DNA of 10,504 nucleotides, taken from assembly GCA_013812695.1 (NCBI GenBank), contig JACCSZ010000010.1:1-10504 (forward strand). The letters run 5' to 3'. The notes under the pieces are model-generated. The model was not told the DNA's origin, searched no databases, and saw only the letters and a program-made list of their open reading frames with translations. The translations under genes were made by a program, and so were the position numbers. Positions 1 to 6,886 of this stretch are shown here, one piece after another; within the stretch, counting starts at the first letter, position 1, and each line of letters begins with the position of its first letter. The DNA comes from Gemmatimonadales bacterium (GTDB lineage Bacteria; Gemmatimonadota; Gemmatimonadetes; Gemmatimonadales; GWC2-71-9).

Positions 1-710
1 GCGTGGCACAGCGCGCACGCCGAGCCGAGGAAGGCGTCGCGCCCGGCCCGCGCCATCGAGTCCGGCGGCTCGGCGGCGGGCTGCCGCTGGCGTGCGGCCC
101 AGCGCTCCCATTCCACCGGCGGCTCCGCGATCACGAGCAGCCGCATGTTTGCGTGCTGGGTGCCGCAGTACTCGGCGCACTGGCCGCCGTACACGCCGGG
201 CGCCGAGGCCTCGATCCAGGTGACGTTCTCGCGGCCCGGGATATTGTCGGTCTTTCCCTGGAGCGCGGGCACCCAGAAGCTGTGATTGACGTCGGTGGAC
301 GCCAGCCGGAGCTCGACCCGCCGGCCCACCGGCACGTGCAGCTCGTTTGCGGCCATGAAGACCTTGCGGGGATCGGCGTCCCGGTAGCGCACCTCCCACC
401 ACCACTGCTTCCCGACCACCTCGATCACGAGGTCGGGTCGCGCCGCGCGGGGGTCGAGCGCGGCCAGCGCCTGGACAGTCCAGACGAACAGCGGCACCAG
501 GATGAGCGCGGGGATGAGGGCGCCGAACAGGACGATGGCCCGGGTGCCGTGACGGTCGCGCTCGGGCGTGGGCGGTTCGTCGGAGCGGCGGCGGGCCAGC
601 GCGTACGCGAACGCGGCGCAGAAGACGACGAAGACGAGGGCCCCGAGCGCCGTCATCGCCCACGTCAGGTCCGCGATACGCTCGGCGGCGGGACCGGCGA
701 CCTCATTCAT
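1..710 (-). CDS. coxB: Cytochrome c oxidase subunit II with C-terminal cytochrome c domain (caa3 type), 3' end cut off
   Basis: Subunit II of a haem-copper terminal oxidase, which takes electrons from cytochrome c through the CuA centre and passes them to subunit I. The 236 visible residues hold two N-terminal membrane helices (about residues 16-39 and 59-84), the KQWWWEV segment (101-107) and a cupredoxin domain. The CuA ligands are complete: H143 in NHSFW, then C178, E180, C182, H186 and M189 in QCAEYCGTQHANM. After a Pro-rich linker the frame reads FLGSACALCH at the window edge, a CxxCH haem c site, so this is a subunit II fused to cytochrome c as in caa3 oxidases. The ATG at 710 overlaps the end of the upstream cytochrome gene by 8 nt, which suggests translational coupling. 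Subunit I and the rest of the oxidase operon are expected beyond position 1. The family call is firm; only the haem domain is truncated. Confidence 0.93.
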   Translation of the reverse strand, partial: MNEVAGPAAERIADLTWAMTALGALVFVVFCAAFAYALARRRSDEPPTPERDRHGTRAIVLFGALIPALILVPLFVWTVQALAALDPRAARPDLVIEVVGKQWWWEVRYRDADPRKVFMAANELHVPVGRRVELRLASTDVNHSFWVPALQGKTDNIPGRENVTWIEASAPGVYGGQCAEYCGTQHANMRLLVIAEPPVEWERWAARQRQPAAEPPDSMARAGRDAFLGSACALCH

Positions 711-1188
711 CGGTGCCCTCCTCGCCCGCGTGCTCGCTGAACGTCCGCACGTACGCGGCGAGCTTCCAGACCGGCTCGCCCGTCAGCATGGGACCATATG
801 AGGGCATCCCGTTCGGGCGGCCCTGGACCACCGACGCGTAGATGTTGGCGTCGGAGCCGCCATAAATCCACTTGGCGTCCGCCAGTGGCGGCCCGATCCC
901 GCCGCCGCCTGCGCCGCCGTGACAGCCGCCGCAGTTGAGCGACTGATAGAGCTGGCGGCCGTCGACCTCGGCGCCCGGCGCGTCGGCGTAAGGGTTTGGC
1001 ATGTCGGAGGCCGGCGCCGCCGGACCGGCCGCGAGATCGCTCGTCCGGACGGCGCGCACCGGTACGCCGGCGGCGGCAGGCGGCGAGGGCGAGTCGCCGC
1101 CGCCGCAGGCACCGGTCATCACGGCGAACGCCGTCACCCACAGCACCGCGGCCATTTCGTGTCGCGCAGTGGGTCGGTCCACCTTCAC
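703..1188 (-). CDS. Class I cytochrome c, probable lipoprotein, electron carrier for the adjacent quinoprotein
   Basis: Small single-haem cytochrome c of 161 aa. The haem site is C86-x-x-C89-H90 in LNCGGCHGG. The likely axial Met is M128 or M134 in the GMPSYGPM segment, followed by the usual C-terminal helix (EPVWKLAAYVRTFS). The N-terminus has basic residues, a hydrophobic stretch (about 13-24) and a Cys at 28 (MTGAC), which reads as a somewhat atypical lipobox, so export and lipid anchoring are likely but not certain. A Pro/Ala-rich linker (33-65) precedes the haem domain. The GTG start at 1188 overlaps the stop of the PQQ dehydrogenase (GTGA); an alternative ATG lies at 1155. Neither has a clear Shine-Dalgarno, which fits coupled translation. 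By position between a PQQ dehydrogenase and an oxidase subunit it is inferred to play the XoxG role of accepting electrons from reduced PQQ. Confidence 0.88.
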   Translation of the reverse strand: MKVDRPTARHEMAAVLWVTAFAVMTGACGGGDSPSPPAAAGVPVRAVRTSDLAAGPAAPASDMPNPYADAPGAEVDGRQLYQSLNCGGCHGGAGGGGIGPPLADAKWIYGGSDANIYASVVQGRPNGMPSYGPMLTGEPVWKLAAYVRTFSEHAGEEGTDE

Positions 1189-3107
1189 GGCGCTGTCGCC
1201 GACGGTCCGCCGGCCGTGTCGAGCGCGAACACGTAGAGCATCCCGCCTTCCGGCGTATGGTCGGGCAGGTCCTTCATCGCGTTGGCGAAGCCGAGCGCGA
1301 TGTAGGGGTCGACCTCGGGCAGGATGCCGAGCGCCGCGGCGCCGGCCCAGCCGCCGACCCCGGACAGGATGGCGACGTACTGCCGGCCGTCAGGCCCGAG
1401 ATAGGTCACCGGCTGGCCGATGATGCCGGACCCGGTCTGAAATTGCCAGAGCGGTTTTCCGGTGCGCGCGTCCACGGCCTTGAACCAGCGATCCATCGTA
1501 CCGTAGAAGGCGACGTCGCCCGCGGTAACCACGGTGCCGCTCCAGACCGGGAATTTCTCCTTGATCTCCCACACCGATCGCTGGCCCGCCGGATCCCAGG
1601 CGCTGAACACCCCGCGATGGCCACCGGGGCCCGCGTACATCTTGACCTGCGCGCCCACGTACGGCGTGCCGGCGATGTAGCCGGCCTGCCCCCCCTCGTA
1701 GTCCATGCACAGGTGGTTGTGCGGGAGGTAGAGCAGCCCGGTGCGCGGGGAAAACGCCGACGGCTGCCAGTCCTTGAGACCGGGCGCCGCGGGACACACG
1801 TTCCGGGCGAGGCGGTTGCCGGTCTCCTTCTCGGGCACGATCGTCGGCCGTCCGGTCTCGAGATCGACGCCCGTCGCCCAGTTGACGAGGCCGTACGGCT
1901 TGGCCGAGAGCACCTCACCGGTCCGGCGGTCCAGCACGTACATGAATCCGTTCCGGCCGGGCCGCACGATGACCGAACGCCACTGCCCGCCGATGTCGAG
2001 GTCGAGGAGCAGGCTCTCGTTCACTTCGTCGTAGTCGTGCTGGTCGTGCGGCGTCGGCTGGTAGGCCCACAGCGCCTCTCCCGTCCGGGCGTCGCGCGCG
2101 AAGATCGAGGACGCCCACTTGTTGTCGCCCGGGCGGACGGCGGGGTTCCAGACGCCGGGGTTGGAGGTGCCGTAGTAGATCGCCCCCAGCTCGGGGTCGT
2201 AGCTGATCCAGCCCCAGACCGCGCCGCCACCGGTCTTCCACTGCTCGGCCGGCCAGGTCTTTAGCCCCAAGTCCTTGGTCCGATCGGCCTTGTAGAACGG
2301 ACGGAACCGCGAGCCGATCAGCACGTCGGCGTCTGGGCCGGTGTGATACGCGCGCCAGACGACCTTTCCGGTCCGGACGTCCAGCGCGGCGATCCAGCCG
2401 CGCACGCCGAACTCCCCGCCGCTGTTGCCGACGTACACCCGGCCATCGGCCACGAGCGGGGCCATGGTCATGCTCTCGCCACGGTTGATCTCGCCCAGCT
2501 TGGTCTTCCAGATCTCCTTTCCCGTCCGGGCATCGACCGCAACCGTATGCACGTCGAGGGTGTTGAAGAACACCCGCCCCTCGGCATACGCGGCGCCGCG
2601 GTTCACCACGTCGCAGCAGGCCACGCCCTGTGAAGCGCGCGAGGCGCCCGGGTCGTACTTCCAGCGCTGGGCACCAGTGGCCACGTCGAGTGCGTAGAGC
2701 AGATTCGGAAACGGCGTCACGACGTACATCGCCCCGTCGGCCACTATCGGCGCCGCTTCGTGCCCGCGGAGGACGCCGGTCGAGAAGGTCCACGCCAGGC
2801 GGAGGCGGGCGACGTTCGCGGTGGTGATCTGGCCCAGCGGGCTGTAGCGCGTGCTGCCGTAATCGCGCGGGGCGATCGTCCATTCGCCGCTGTCGGCTCC
2901 GGGCGGTAGCATGATCGTGGCCCGGGCGGCGGGGATGCCCGAAACCGACGCGGGGGCCGCGACGCGCGCCGCCTGCTCGGTGACCGAGCCGGCGGTACCG
3001 TCGCCACGGGAACATCCGCTCAGGGCGACGGCGAGCAGGGCGGCGGCACGAGCGGTCACCCGCCCCGTGAGCACCGCGGGCGCTACAAGCCCGCCGCACA
3101 TCTCCAT
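1185..3107 (-). CDS. PQQ-dependent alcohol dehydrogenase, methanol/ethanol family (XoxF-like), predicted lipoprotein
   Basis: Eight-bladed beta-propeller quinoprotein of 640 aa that oxidises a primary alcohol in the periplasm. Residues match methanol dehydrogenase with conserved spacing: vicinal disulfide C164-C165 in VACCDVVNRG; metal ligand E232 in GGEFGVRGW; PQQ-stacking W298; metal ligand N316 in TSNPGVWN; catalytic base D358; PQQ-contact Arg R385 in GRNGF; second disulfide pair C438/C467, 29 apart as in MxaF. Two residues after the catalytic Asp there is another Asp (D360, HDYDE), the position that marks lanthanide-dependent enzymes. There is no CxxCH at the C-terminus, so it is a quinoprotein and not a quinohaemoprotein. 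The ATG at 3107 was chosen because GGAGG lies 6 nt upstream; a longer open frame to 3206 has no such support. The N-terminus ends in LSGC (Cys32), a good lipobox, whereas classical MDH/XoxF are soluble. The substrate is unknown. Confidence 0.93.
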   Translation of the reverse strand: MEMCGGLVAPAVLTGRVTARAAALLAVALSGCSRGDGTAGSVTEQAARVAAPASVSGIPAARATIMLPPGADSGEWTIAPRDYGSTRYSPLGQITTANVARLRLAWTFSTGVLRGHEAAPIVADGAMYVVTPFPNLLYALDVATGAQRWKYDPGASRASQGVACCDVVNRGAAYAEGRVFFNTLDVHTVAVDARTGKEIWKTKLGEINRGESMTMAPLVADGRVYVGNSGGEFGVRGWIAALDVRTGKVVWRAYHTGPDADVLIGSRFRPFYKADRTKDLGLKTWPAEQWKTGGGAVWGWISYDPELGAIYYGTSNPGVWNPAVRPGDNKWASSIFARDARTGEALWAYQPTPHDQHDYDEVNESLLLDLDIGGQWRSVIVRPGRNGFMYVLDRRTGEVLSAKPYGLVNWATGVDLETGRPTIVPEKETGNRLARNVCPAAPGLKDWQPSAFSPRTGLLYLPHNHLCMDYEGGQAGYIAGTPYVGAQVKMYAGPGGHRGVFSAWDPAGQRSVWEIKEKFPVWSGTVVTAGDVAFYGTMDRWFKAVDARTGKPLWQFQTGSGIIGQPVTYLGPDGRQYVAILSGVGGWAGAAALGILPEVDPYIALGFANAMKDLPDHTPEGGMLYVFALDTAGGPSATAP

Positions 3108-3113
3108 ATCGCG

Positions 3114-3118
3114 CCTCC
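3114..3118 (-). promoter_or_regulatory. Shine-Dalgarno site of the PQQ dehydrogenase
   Basis: A GGAGG core sits 6 nt before the ATG at 3107. It decides that start over the further-upstream frame extension (to 3206) and over a second ATG two codons downstream. Confidence 0.75.
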
Positions 3119-3159
3119 AGTCGCGCCGGATGCTGAACCGCCCTCCGCCTCCTCGCCCA

Positions 3160-4362
3160 TCAGCCGCTGGAGCCGCCCGGCAGCTCGATCTCGTCGCCCA
3201 CCACATCCTGCACGTACAGCAGCTTGATCGGCACCATGATGGCGCCGAGGAGCGGCATCGCGATGATGAGGCCGATGAAGCCGAACGTCAATGCCAGGAC
3301 TGCCTGCCCCATGATGCTGAGCACCGGCGGCAGGTCGAGGCCCTCCTTCATCAGCAGCGGCGTGAGGACGTTGCCCTCGATCTGCTGGATGCCGAGGTAC
3401 GCCGCGGCCACCCAGAGCGCTTTCTCGGGGCCGTCGAGAAATCCCATGGCGATCGCGGGGGCGGCCGAGAGGATCGGGCCGAAGAACGGCACGAATTCGA
3501 GGATCCCGGCGATGATGCCGAGCGCGACGGCGGCGCGCACGTCGAGCAGCAGCAGGACGACCGTGGTGATCGCGCCGATGGCCACCATGGCGACCAGTTG
3601 CGCCACCAGCCAGCGCCGGAGCGACACGCCCATGGCATCCATCACTTCGGCAGCCTTGGCTCGCCCGCGGTGGGGCACCAGGTGCATGATGCCACGGCGA
3701 TAGGTGCGAGGGTCGACGGCGATGTAGACGGCGACGAAGGTGATGACCAGGATGCCTCCGAGCACCCCGAGCGTGCTCGAGAAGATCGCAAAGAAGTTCC
3801 GGCCCAGCCGGGCGGCCTGCTGCGCCAGGGTCTGGCGGATGTCGGGCGCGTCGCCCTGCCCGGCCGGTTCCGCCTGGCCTGCCTGATCCCCCTGTCCTGG
3901 CTGGGCCGCCTGGTCGCCCTGCCCGGCCCCGACTTGCCGCAACAGGTCGCTCACCCCCTGCCGCTCGGCGACCCAAGCCTCCACTCGCGACAGCGCCGCG
4001 GGCAACTGCTTCTGAAGCTCGCCCCACTGCTCGGTGATCCGCGGCGCCGCCAGCGCGCCGACCCCGACGAGAACGCCCAGAAATGCTCCCACAAGCATCA
4101 AGGCACCCACCGCGCGCGGGATGCCGCGGCGCTGCAGCCAGGTGACCCCCGCTGAGAGCGTGATGCCGAACAGGACACCGAGGAAGGCGAGAAAGAAGAC
4201 CGAGCGCGCTACCCACAGCAACTGAAGCGCCAGCCAGACGCCGAGCACGATGAGCGTAGCTCGAAGGATGTCGCGCGAGCGCCAGCCGGCTGAGGGGGGC
4301 CGATTCTCGAGGTCAGCGGCCGAGCCTGGGGGTGGGGCCGGCGTGGATGGTGAATCAGCCAT
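3160..4362 (-). CDS. AI-2E family (PerM/TqsA-like) membrane transporter
   Basis: Integral membrane protein of 400 aa in the AI-2E/UPF0118 family, which contains TqsA (AI-2 export) and Na+/H+ antiporters; most members have no assigned substrate. The layout is typical: paired N-terminal helices (about 34-73 and 84-107); a periplasmic or cytosolic loop; a central helix (about 190-216); then the conserved C-terminal half with LEFVPFFGPILSA (288-300), an IQQIEGNVLTPLLM segment (325-338), and the final GFIGLIIAMPLLGAI helix. The loop is expanded by a low-complexity Gly/Gln/Asp/Ala stretch (about 145-172) built of GQGDQA-like units. The gene lies between the XoxJ-like gene (78 nt) and the PQQ dehydrogenase (52 nt) on the same strand, so co-transcription is likely. 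Transport of a substrate, product or aldehyde of the dehydrogenase is possible but unsupported; AI-2 signalling should not be assumed. The start has no clear Shine-Dalgarno. Confidence 0.88.
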   Translation of the reverse strand: MADSPSTPAPPPGSAADLENRPPSAGWRSRDILRATLIVLGVWLALQLLWVARSVFFLAFLGVLFGITLSAGVTWLQRRGIPRAVGALMLVGAFLGVLVGVGALAAPRITEQWGELQKQLPAALSRVEAWVAERQGVSDLLRQVGAGQGDQAAQPGQGDQAGQAEPAGQGDAPDIRQTLAQQAARLGRNFFAIFSSTLGVLGGILVITFVAVYIAVDPRTYRRGIMHLVPHRGRAKAAEVMDAMGVSLRRWLVAQLVAMVAIGAITTVVLLLLDVRAAVALGIIAGILEFVPFFGPILSAAPAIAMGFLDGPEKALWVAAAYLGIQQIEGNVLTPLLMKEGLDLPPVLSIMGQAVLALTFGFIGLIIAMPLLGAIMVPIKLLYVQDVVGDEIELPGGSSG

Positions 4363-4440
4363 GCCATATCATGTAAGCGGCCGGGCGCCGCCGATGTGAT
4401 CCCGGTTCCAGTGGGGGTCGCCGCCCCCGGCTCCGCGCGC

Positions 4441-5334
4441 TCATCGCGTCGCTCCCCGCGGCGGGTCGTCCACCAGCGGGACGCCGAACCGCTCGAGGAT
4501 GGCGCGGATCTCCGGTGCCCGGCGGTCGAGCGCCCGCTGCAGTTCATCGCGCAGCGCGGTGTCCCCCCGCCGCACGCCCATCGCGATCGCGAACGTCATC
4601 GGCAGGCCGGGCGACTCGTCGGTAGCCGGCACCGGTACCAGGCGGAGCGCGGTTCGCGCGCGCCCCGGCTGCGCGAAGTATCCGGCCAGCGGGCCCCAGG
4701 CCACCGCGACGTCGACCTCGCCGCTTGTCACCGCGTCGATCAGCCGGGCCGGTGGATGCGGCTCGCGGTAATCACCATAGATGCTGAAGCCGACGAGGTT
4801 CTCCGCGAGCCCGTGGCGGGCCAGCGCTTCGGCGGGCGGCGGGTTGCCGCCGGCGCCTGTAAAGTGGACGCCGATCCGCCGCGCTCGAAGGGAGGAGTCC
4901 CCGAACGAGCGCACAGGCCGCGCGTCGGCCCGGGTGACGAAGACGTACGTGGAGCGATAGTACGGCCGCGTCGCCAGCACCGCGTCGAGCTCGGCCGAGG
5001 TACCGATCACCACGTCGCATCGCCCGGCGTCGAGGGTGCTCCGGAGAAATCCGCGCCGCTGAGGCCACCACACGTAGGCCACCCGCGCGCCGAGCTCCCG
5101 CGCAACGACGACCGCAATCCGGTTCTCGAATCCGTCGAGCCGGCGGCTGGAGAACGGCAGGTTGTTGGGATCGGCACAGACGCGCAGCGTGCGCTGGGCG
5201 GCCAGCGGACCGGCCGGCAGCGCGAGCGCGACGAGCACGAGGGCACGGCGAACAGCAGCGGACAGGCTCGGCTCCGGGTGGGTCTGTCGAACGGTGTGTT
5301 CACGACCGGGCGGGCGCACCGTGACGGCACGCAC
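4441..5334 (-). CDS. Quinoprotein dehydrogenase-associated periplasmic substrate-binding protein (MxaJ/XoxJ-like)
   Basis: Periplasmic binding-protein fold related to ABC solute-binding proteins but belonging to the family that accompanies PQQ dehydrogenases (MxaJ, XoxJ). XoxJ is thought to bind and assist activation of the dehydrogenase rather than feed an ABC transporter. Recognisable signatures are LRVCADPNNLPFS (50-62), DGFENRIAVVVARELG (67-82), the WWPQRRGFLRSTLDAGRCDVV block (89-109) and VAWGPLAGYFA (211-221). C53 and C106 may form a disulfide. A signal peptide with a hydrophobic core (about 31-41) and an LAAQ cleavage region (44-47) follows a long N-terminal tail. The start is uncertain: GTG at 5334 is used, GTG at 5319 is possible, and there is no clear ribosome site. 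No ABC permease or ATPase is nearby. It is the first gene of the presumed minus-strand operon and supports the XoxFGJ reading of the cluster. Confidence 0.88.
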   Translation of the reverse strand: MRAVTVRPPGREHTVRQTHPEPSLSAAVRRALVLVALALPAGPLAAQRTLRVCADPNNLPFSSRRLDGFENRIAVVVARELGARVAYVWWPQRRGFLRSTLDAGRCDVVIGTSAELDAVLATRPYYRSTYVFVTRADARPVRSFGDSSLRARRIGVHFTGAGGNPPPAEALARHGLAENLVGFSIYGDYREPHPPARLIDAVTSGEVDVAVAWGPLAGYFAQPGRARTALRLVPVPATDESPGLPMTFAIAMGVRRGDTALRDELQRALDRRAPEIRAILERFGVPLVDDPPRGATR

Positions 5335-5389
5335 GCGCGCCGGAGAATCATACCCTGGCAGCCCAACCCCGACCCGGCCACCTTAGGGC
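5335..5389. promoter_or_regulatory. Short divergent intergenic region between the quinoprotein operon and tryptophanase
   Basis: Only 55 bp separate the two divergent starts, so any promoters must overlap each other or extend into the coding ends. On the minus strand a TATGAT hexamer (5347-5352) resembles a sigma-70 -10 box, but no convincing -35 is found at normal spacing. On the plus strand no clear promoter is seen. An AGGG lies one base from the tryptophanase ATG, too close to be a good ribosome site. Confidence 0.3.
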
Positions 5390-6763
5390 ATGCGCACCAT
5401 CATCGAGCCGTTCAAGATCAAGACCGTCGAGCCCGTCCGCCTGACCACCCCCGCCGAGCGCGAGGCCAACCTTCGGGAGGCCGGGTACAACGTCTTCCTG
5501 CTCCGGGCGGAGGATGTGCTCATCGACCTGCTCACCGACAGCGGTACGTCCGCGATGAGCGCCGAGCAGTGGGCGGCCGTGATGCGGGGTGACGAGTCGT
5601 ACGCGGGCAGCCGCTCGTGGTACCGCTTCGAGGCGGCGGTGGGCGACATCTTCGGCTTCCGGCACGTCCTGCCCACGCACCAGGGTCGCGCCGCCGAGCG
5701 GATCCTGTTCTCGATCCTGTGCGCACCGGGCGACGTGGTGCCCAACAACACGCACTTCGATACCACGCGCGCCAACGTCGAGGCGGCCGGCGCCACCGCC
5801 GTGGACTTCGTCATCGCCGAGGGGCGGATCCCGTCCGCGCGCCATCCGTTCAAGGGGAACATGGACGTGGCGCGGCTCCGCGCGCTCGTCGCCGAGGTCG
5901 GCCGCGAGCGGATCCCGCTCTGCATGCTCACGGTGACGAACAACTCGGGTGGCGGCCAGCCCGTCTCGATGGCCAACGTGCGCGAGGTGTCCGCGGTCTG
6001 CCGCGAGCACGGCATCCCGCTCTACATCGACGCCTGCCGGTTCGCCGAAAATGCCTACTTCATCAAGCTGCGCGAGGAGGGGTACGCGGACCGGACGCCG
6101 ATCGATATCGCCCGCGAGCTGTTTTCCTACGCGGACGGCTGCACCATGTCCGCCAAGAAAGACGGGATGGCCAACATCGGCGGCTTCCTGGCGACCAACG
6201 ACGACGAGCTGGCGCGCCGGCAGCGGAACCTGCTCATTCTCACCGAGGGATTTCCGACGTACGGCGGGCTCGCGGGACGGGACCTCGAGGCCATCGCGGT
6301 CGGTCTCCACGAGGCGCTCGACGAGGACTACCTGCTCTACCGGATCACCTCCACCACCTACCTGGGCGAGCACGTGAGCCGAGCCGGGGTGCCGATCGTT
6401 CAGCCGCCGGGCGGCCACGCCGTGTACCTCGACGCCTCGGCGATCTTCCCGCAGATTCCGGCCCTCGAGCTGCCGGGACAGGCGCTGGTGGTGGAGTTGT
6501 ACCGCGAGGCCGGGATCCGGGCCGTCGAGATCGGCACCGTCATGTTCGGCAGGCGCGACCCCGCAACCGGCGACGAGTCGCCGGCGGCCATGGAGCTGGT
6601 CCGGCTGGCCATCCCCCGACGCGTGTACACGCAGAGCCACATCGACTACGTCGTCGAGGGCATCCTCAACGTGTGGGACCGGCGGGAGGCGGTGCGCGGC
6701 TACGCCTTCGTCGAGCAGGCGGCGGTGCTGCGGCACTTCACCGCGCGGTTCGCACCGATGTGA
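5390..6763 (+). CDS. tnaA: Tryptophanase (beta-eliminating lyase, PLP-dependent)
   Basis: Cytosolic PLP enzyme cleaving L-tryptophan to indole, pyruvate and ammonia; 457 aa, normal for the family, collinear with E. coli TnaA and with tyrosine phenol-lyase (TPL) from the EPF(K/R)I N-terminus to the HFTAR C-terminus. Visible conserved elements: IDLLTDSGT (45-53), PTHQGR (95-100), PLP-contacting D214 and R217 in YIDACRFAENAYFIK, Schiff-base lysine K257 in MSAKKD, and EGFPTYGGL (286-294). Three positions that separate the two enzymes all read as tryptophanase: D124 (Thr in TPL), I381 in VEIG (Arg in TPL) and H449 in LRHFTAR (Phe in TPL). Some other stretches (SAMSAEQWA, FSYADGCTMS) look more like TPL, so biochemical specificity is likely but not certain. 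No TnaC-like leader, Trp permease or RidA gene is next to it. The ATG at 5390 fits the family N-terminus despite a poor ribosome site. Confidence 0.9.
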   Translation: MRTIIEPFKIKTVEPVRLTTPAEREANLREAGYNVFLLRAEDVLIDLLTDSGTSAMSAEQWAAVMRGDESYAGSRSWYRFEAAVGDIFGFRHVLPTHQGRAAERILFSILCAPGDVVPNNTHFDTTRANVEAAGATAVDFVIAEGRIPSARHPFKGNMDVARLRALVAEVGRERIPLCMLTVTNNSGGGQPVSMANVREVSAVCREHGIPLYIDACRFAENAYFIKLREEGYADRTPIDIARELFSYADGCTMSAKKDGMANIGGFLATNDDELARRQRNLLILTEGFPTYGGLAGRDLEAIAVGLHEALDEDYLLYRITSTTYLGEHVSRAGVPIVQPPGGHAVYLDASAIFPQIPALELPGQALVVELYREAGIRAVEIGTVMFGRRDPATGDESPAAMELVRLAIPRRVYTQSHIDYVVEGILNVWDRREAVRGYAFVEQAAVLRHFTARFAPM

Positions 6764-6809
6764 GTGGGGGGGTGAAGTGGTCGAGCCCTCAGCCGCAGCG
6801 TGGTTCCTT

Positions 6810-6886
6810 CCCCTGTCACCCTGGGCGCACCGAAGGGGTCATGATTCGGGTCATGCCCCCTTCGTTGCGCTCAAGGTGACGGGGGG
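6810..6886. repeat. Imperfect palindrome, dispersed-repeat-like, between convergent genes
   Basis: Left arm about 6810-6838 and right arm about 6857-6886 pair over about 29 bp with four or five mismatches. The arms carry GTCACC...GCGCA.CGAAGGGG on one side and its complement on the other. The loop contains a short direct repeat GGTCATG (6837-6843 and 6849-6855). It begins 47 nt after the tryptophanase stop and ends directly against the stop of the acetyltransferase, so it could act as a terminator for both. The form resembles the intergenic palindromic repeats scattered in many GC-rich genomes; copy number cannot be seen here. Confidence 0.8.

Noticed and set aside
996..2264. Long open frame on the plus strand, antisense to the PQQ dehydrogenase and cytochrome genes
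   Set aside because: It has an Arg/Pro/Ala-rich composition with no domain and lies opposite a gene with full active-site conservation. Stop-free antisense frames are expected at this GC content.
2911..4155. Plus-strand open frame opposite the AI-2E transporter
   Set aside because: Its His/Asp/Arg-rich translation is the complement shadow of a conserved membrane protein; it has no start signal and no family.
3160..4362. Quorum-sensing AI-2 exporter
   Set aside because: The family name alone suggests it; no luxS or lsr genes are present and most family members are not AI-2 exporters.
4363..4440. Terminator or promoter between the XoxJ-like and AI-2E genes
   Set aside because: Only a 5-bp G/C stem without a T tract and no matched -35/-10 pair were found, so the operon is treated as continuous.
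4441..5334. Ordinary ABC transporter amino acid-binding protein
   Set aside because: No permease or ATPase is adjacent, and the VCADPNNLPFS and WWPQRRGF signatures belong to the quinoprotein-associated MxaJ/XoxJ family.
5348..6736. Minus-strand open frame of about 460 codons opposite tryptophanase
   Set aside because: It has no recognisable domain, overlaps the divergent gap and contradicts the clear tryptophanase reading.
5390..6763. Tyrosine phenol-lyase as the identity of this gene
   Set aside because: The TPL-specific Thr124, Arg381 and Phe448 positions read Asp, Ile and His, which are the tryptophanase states.
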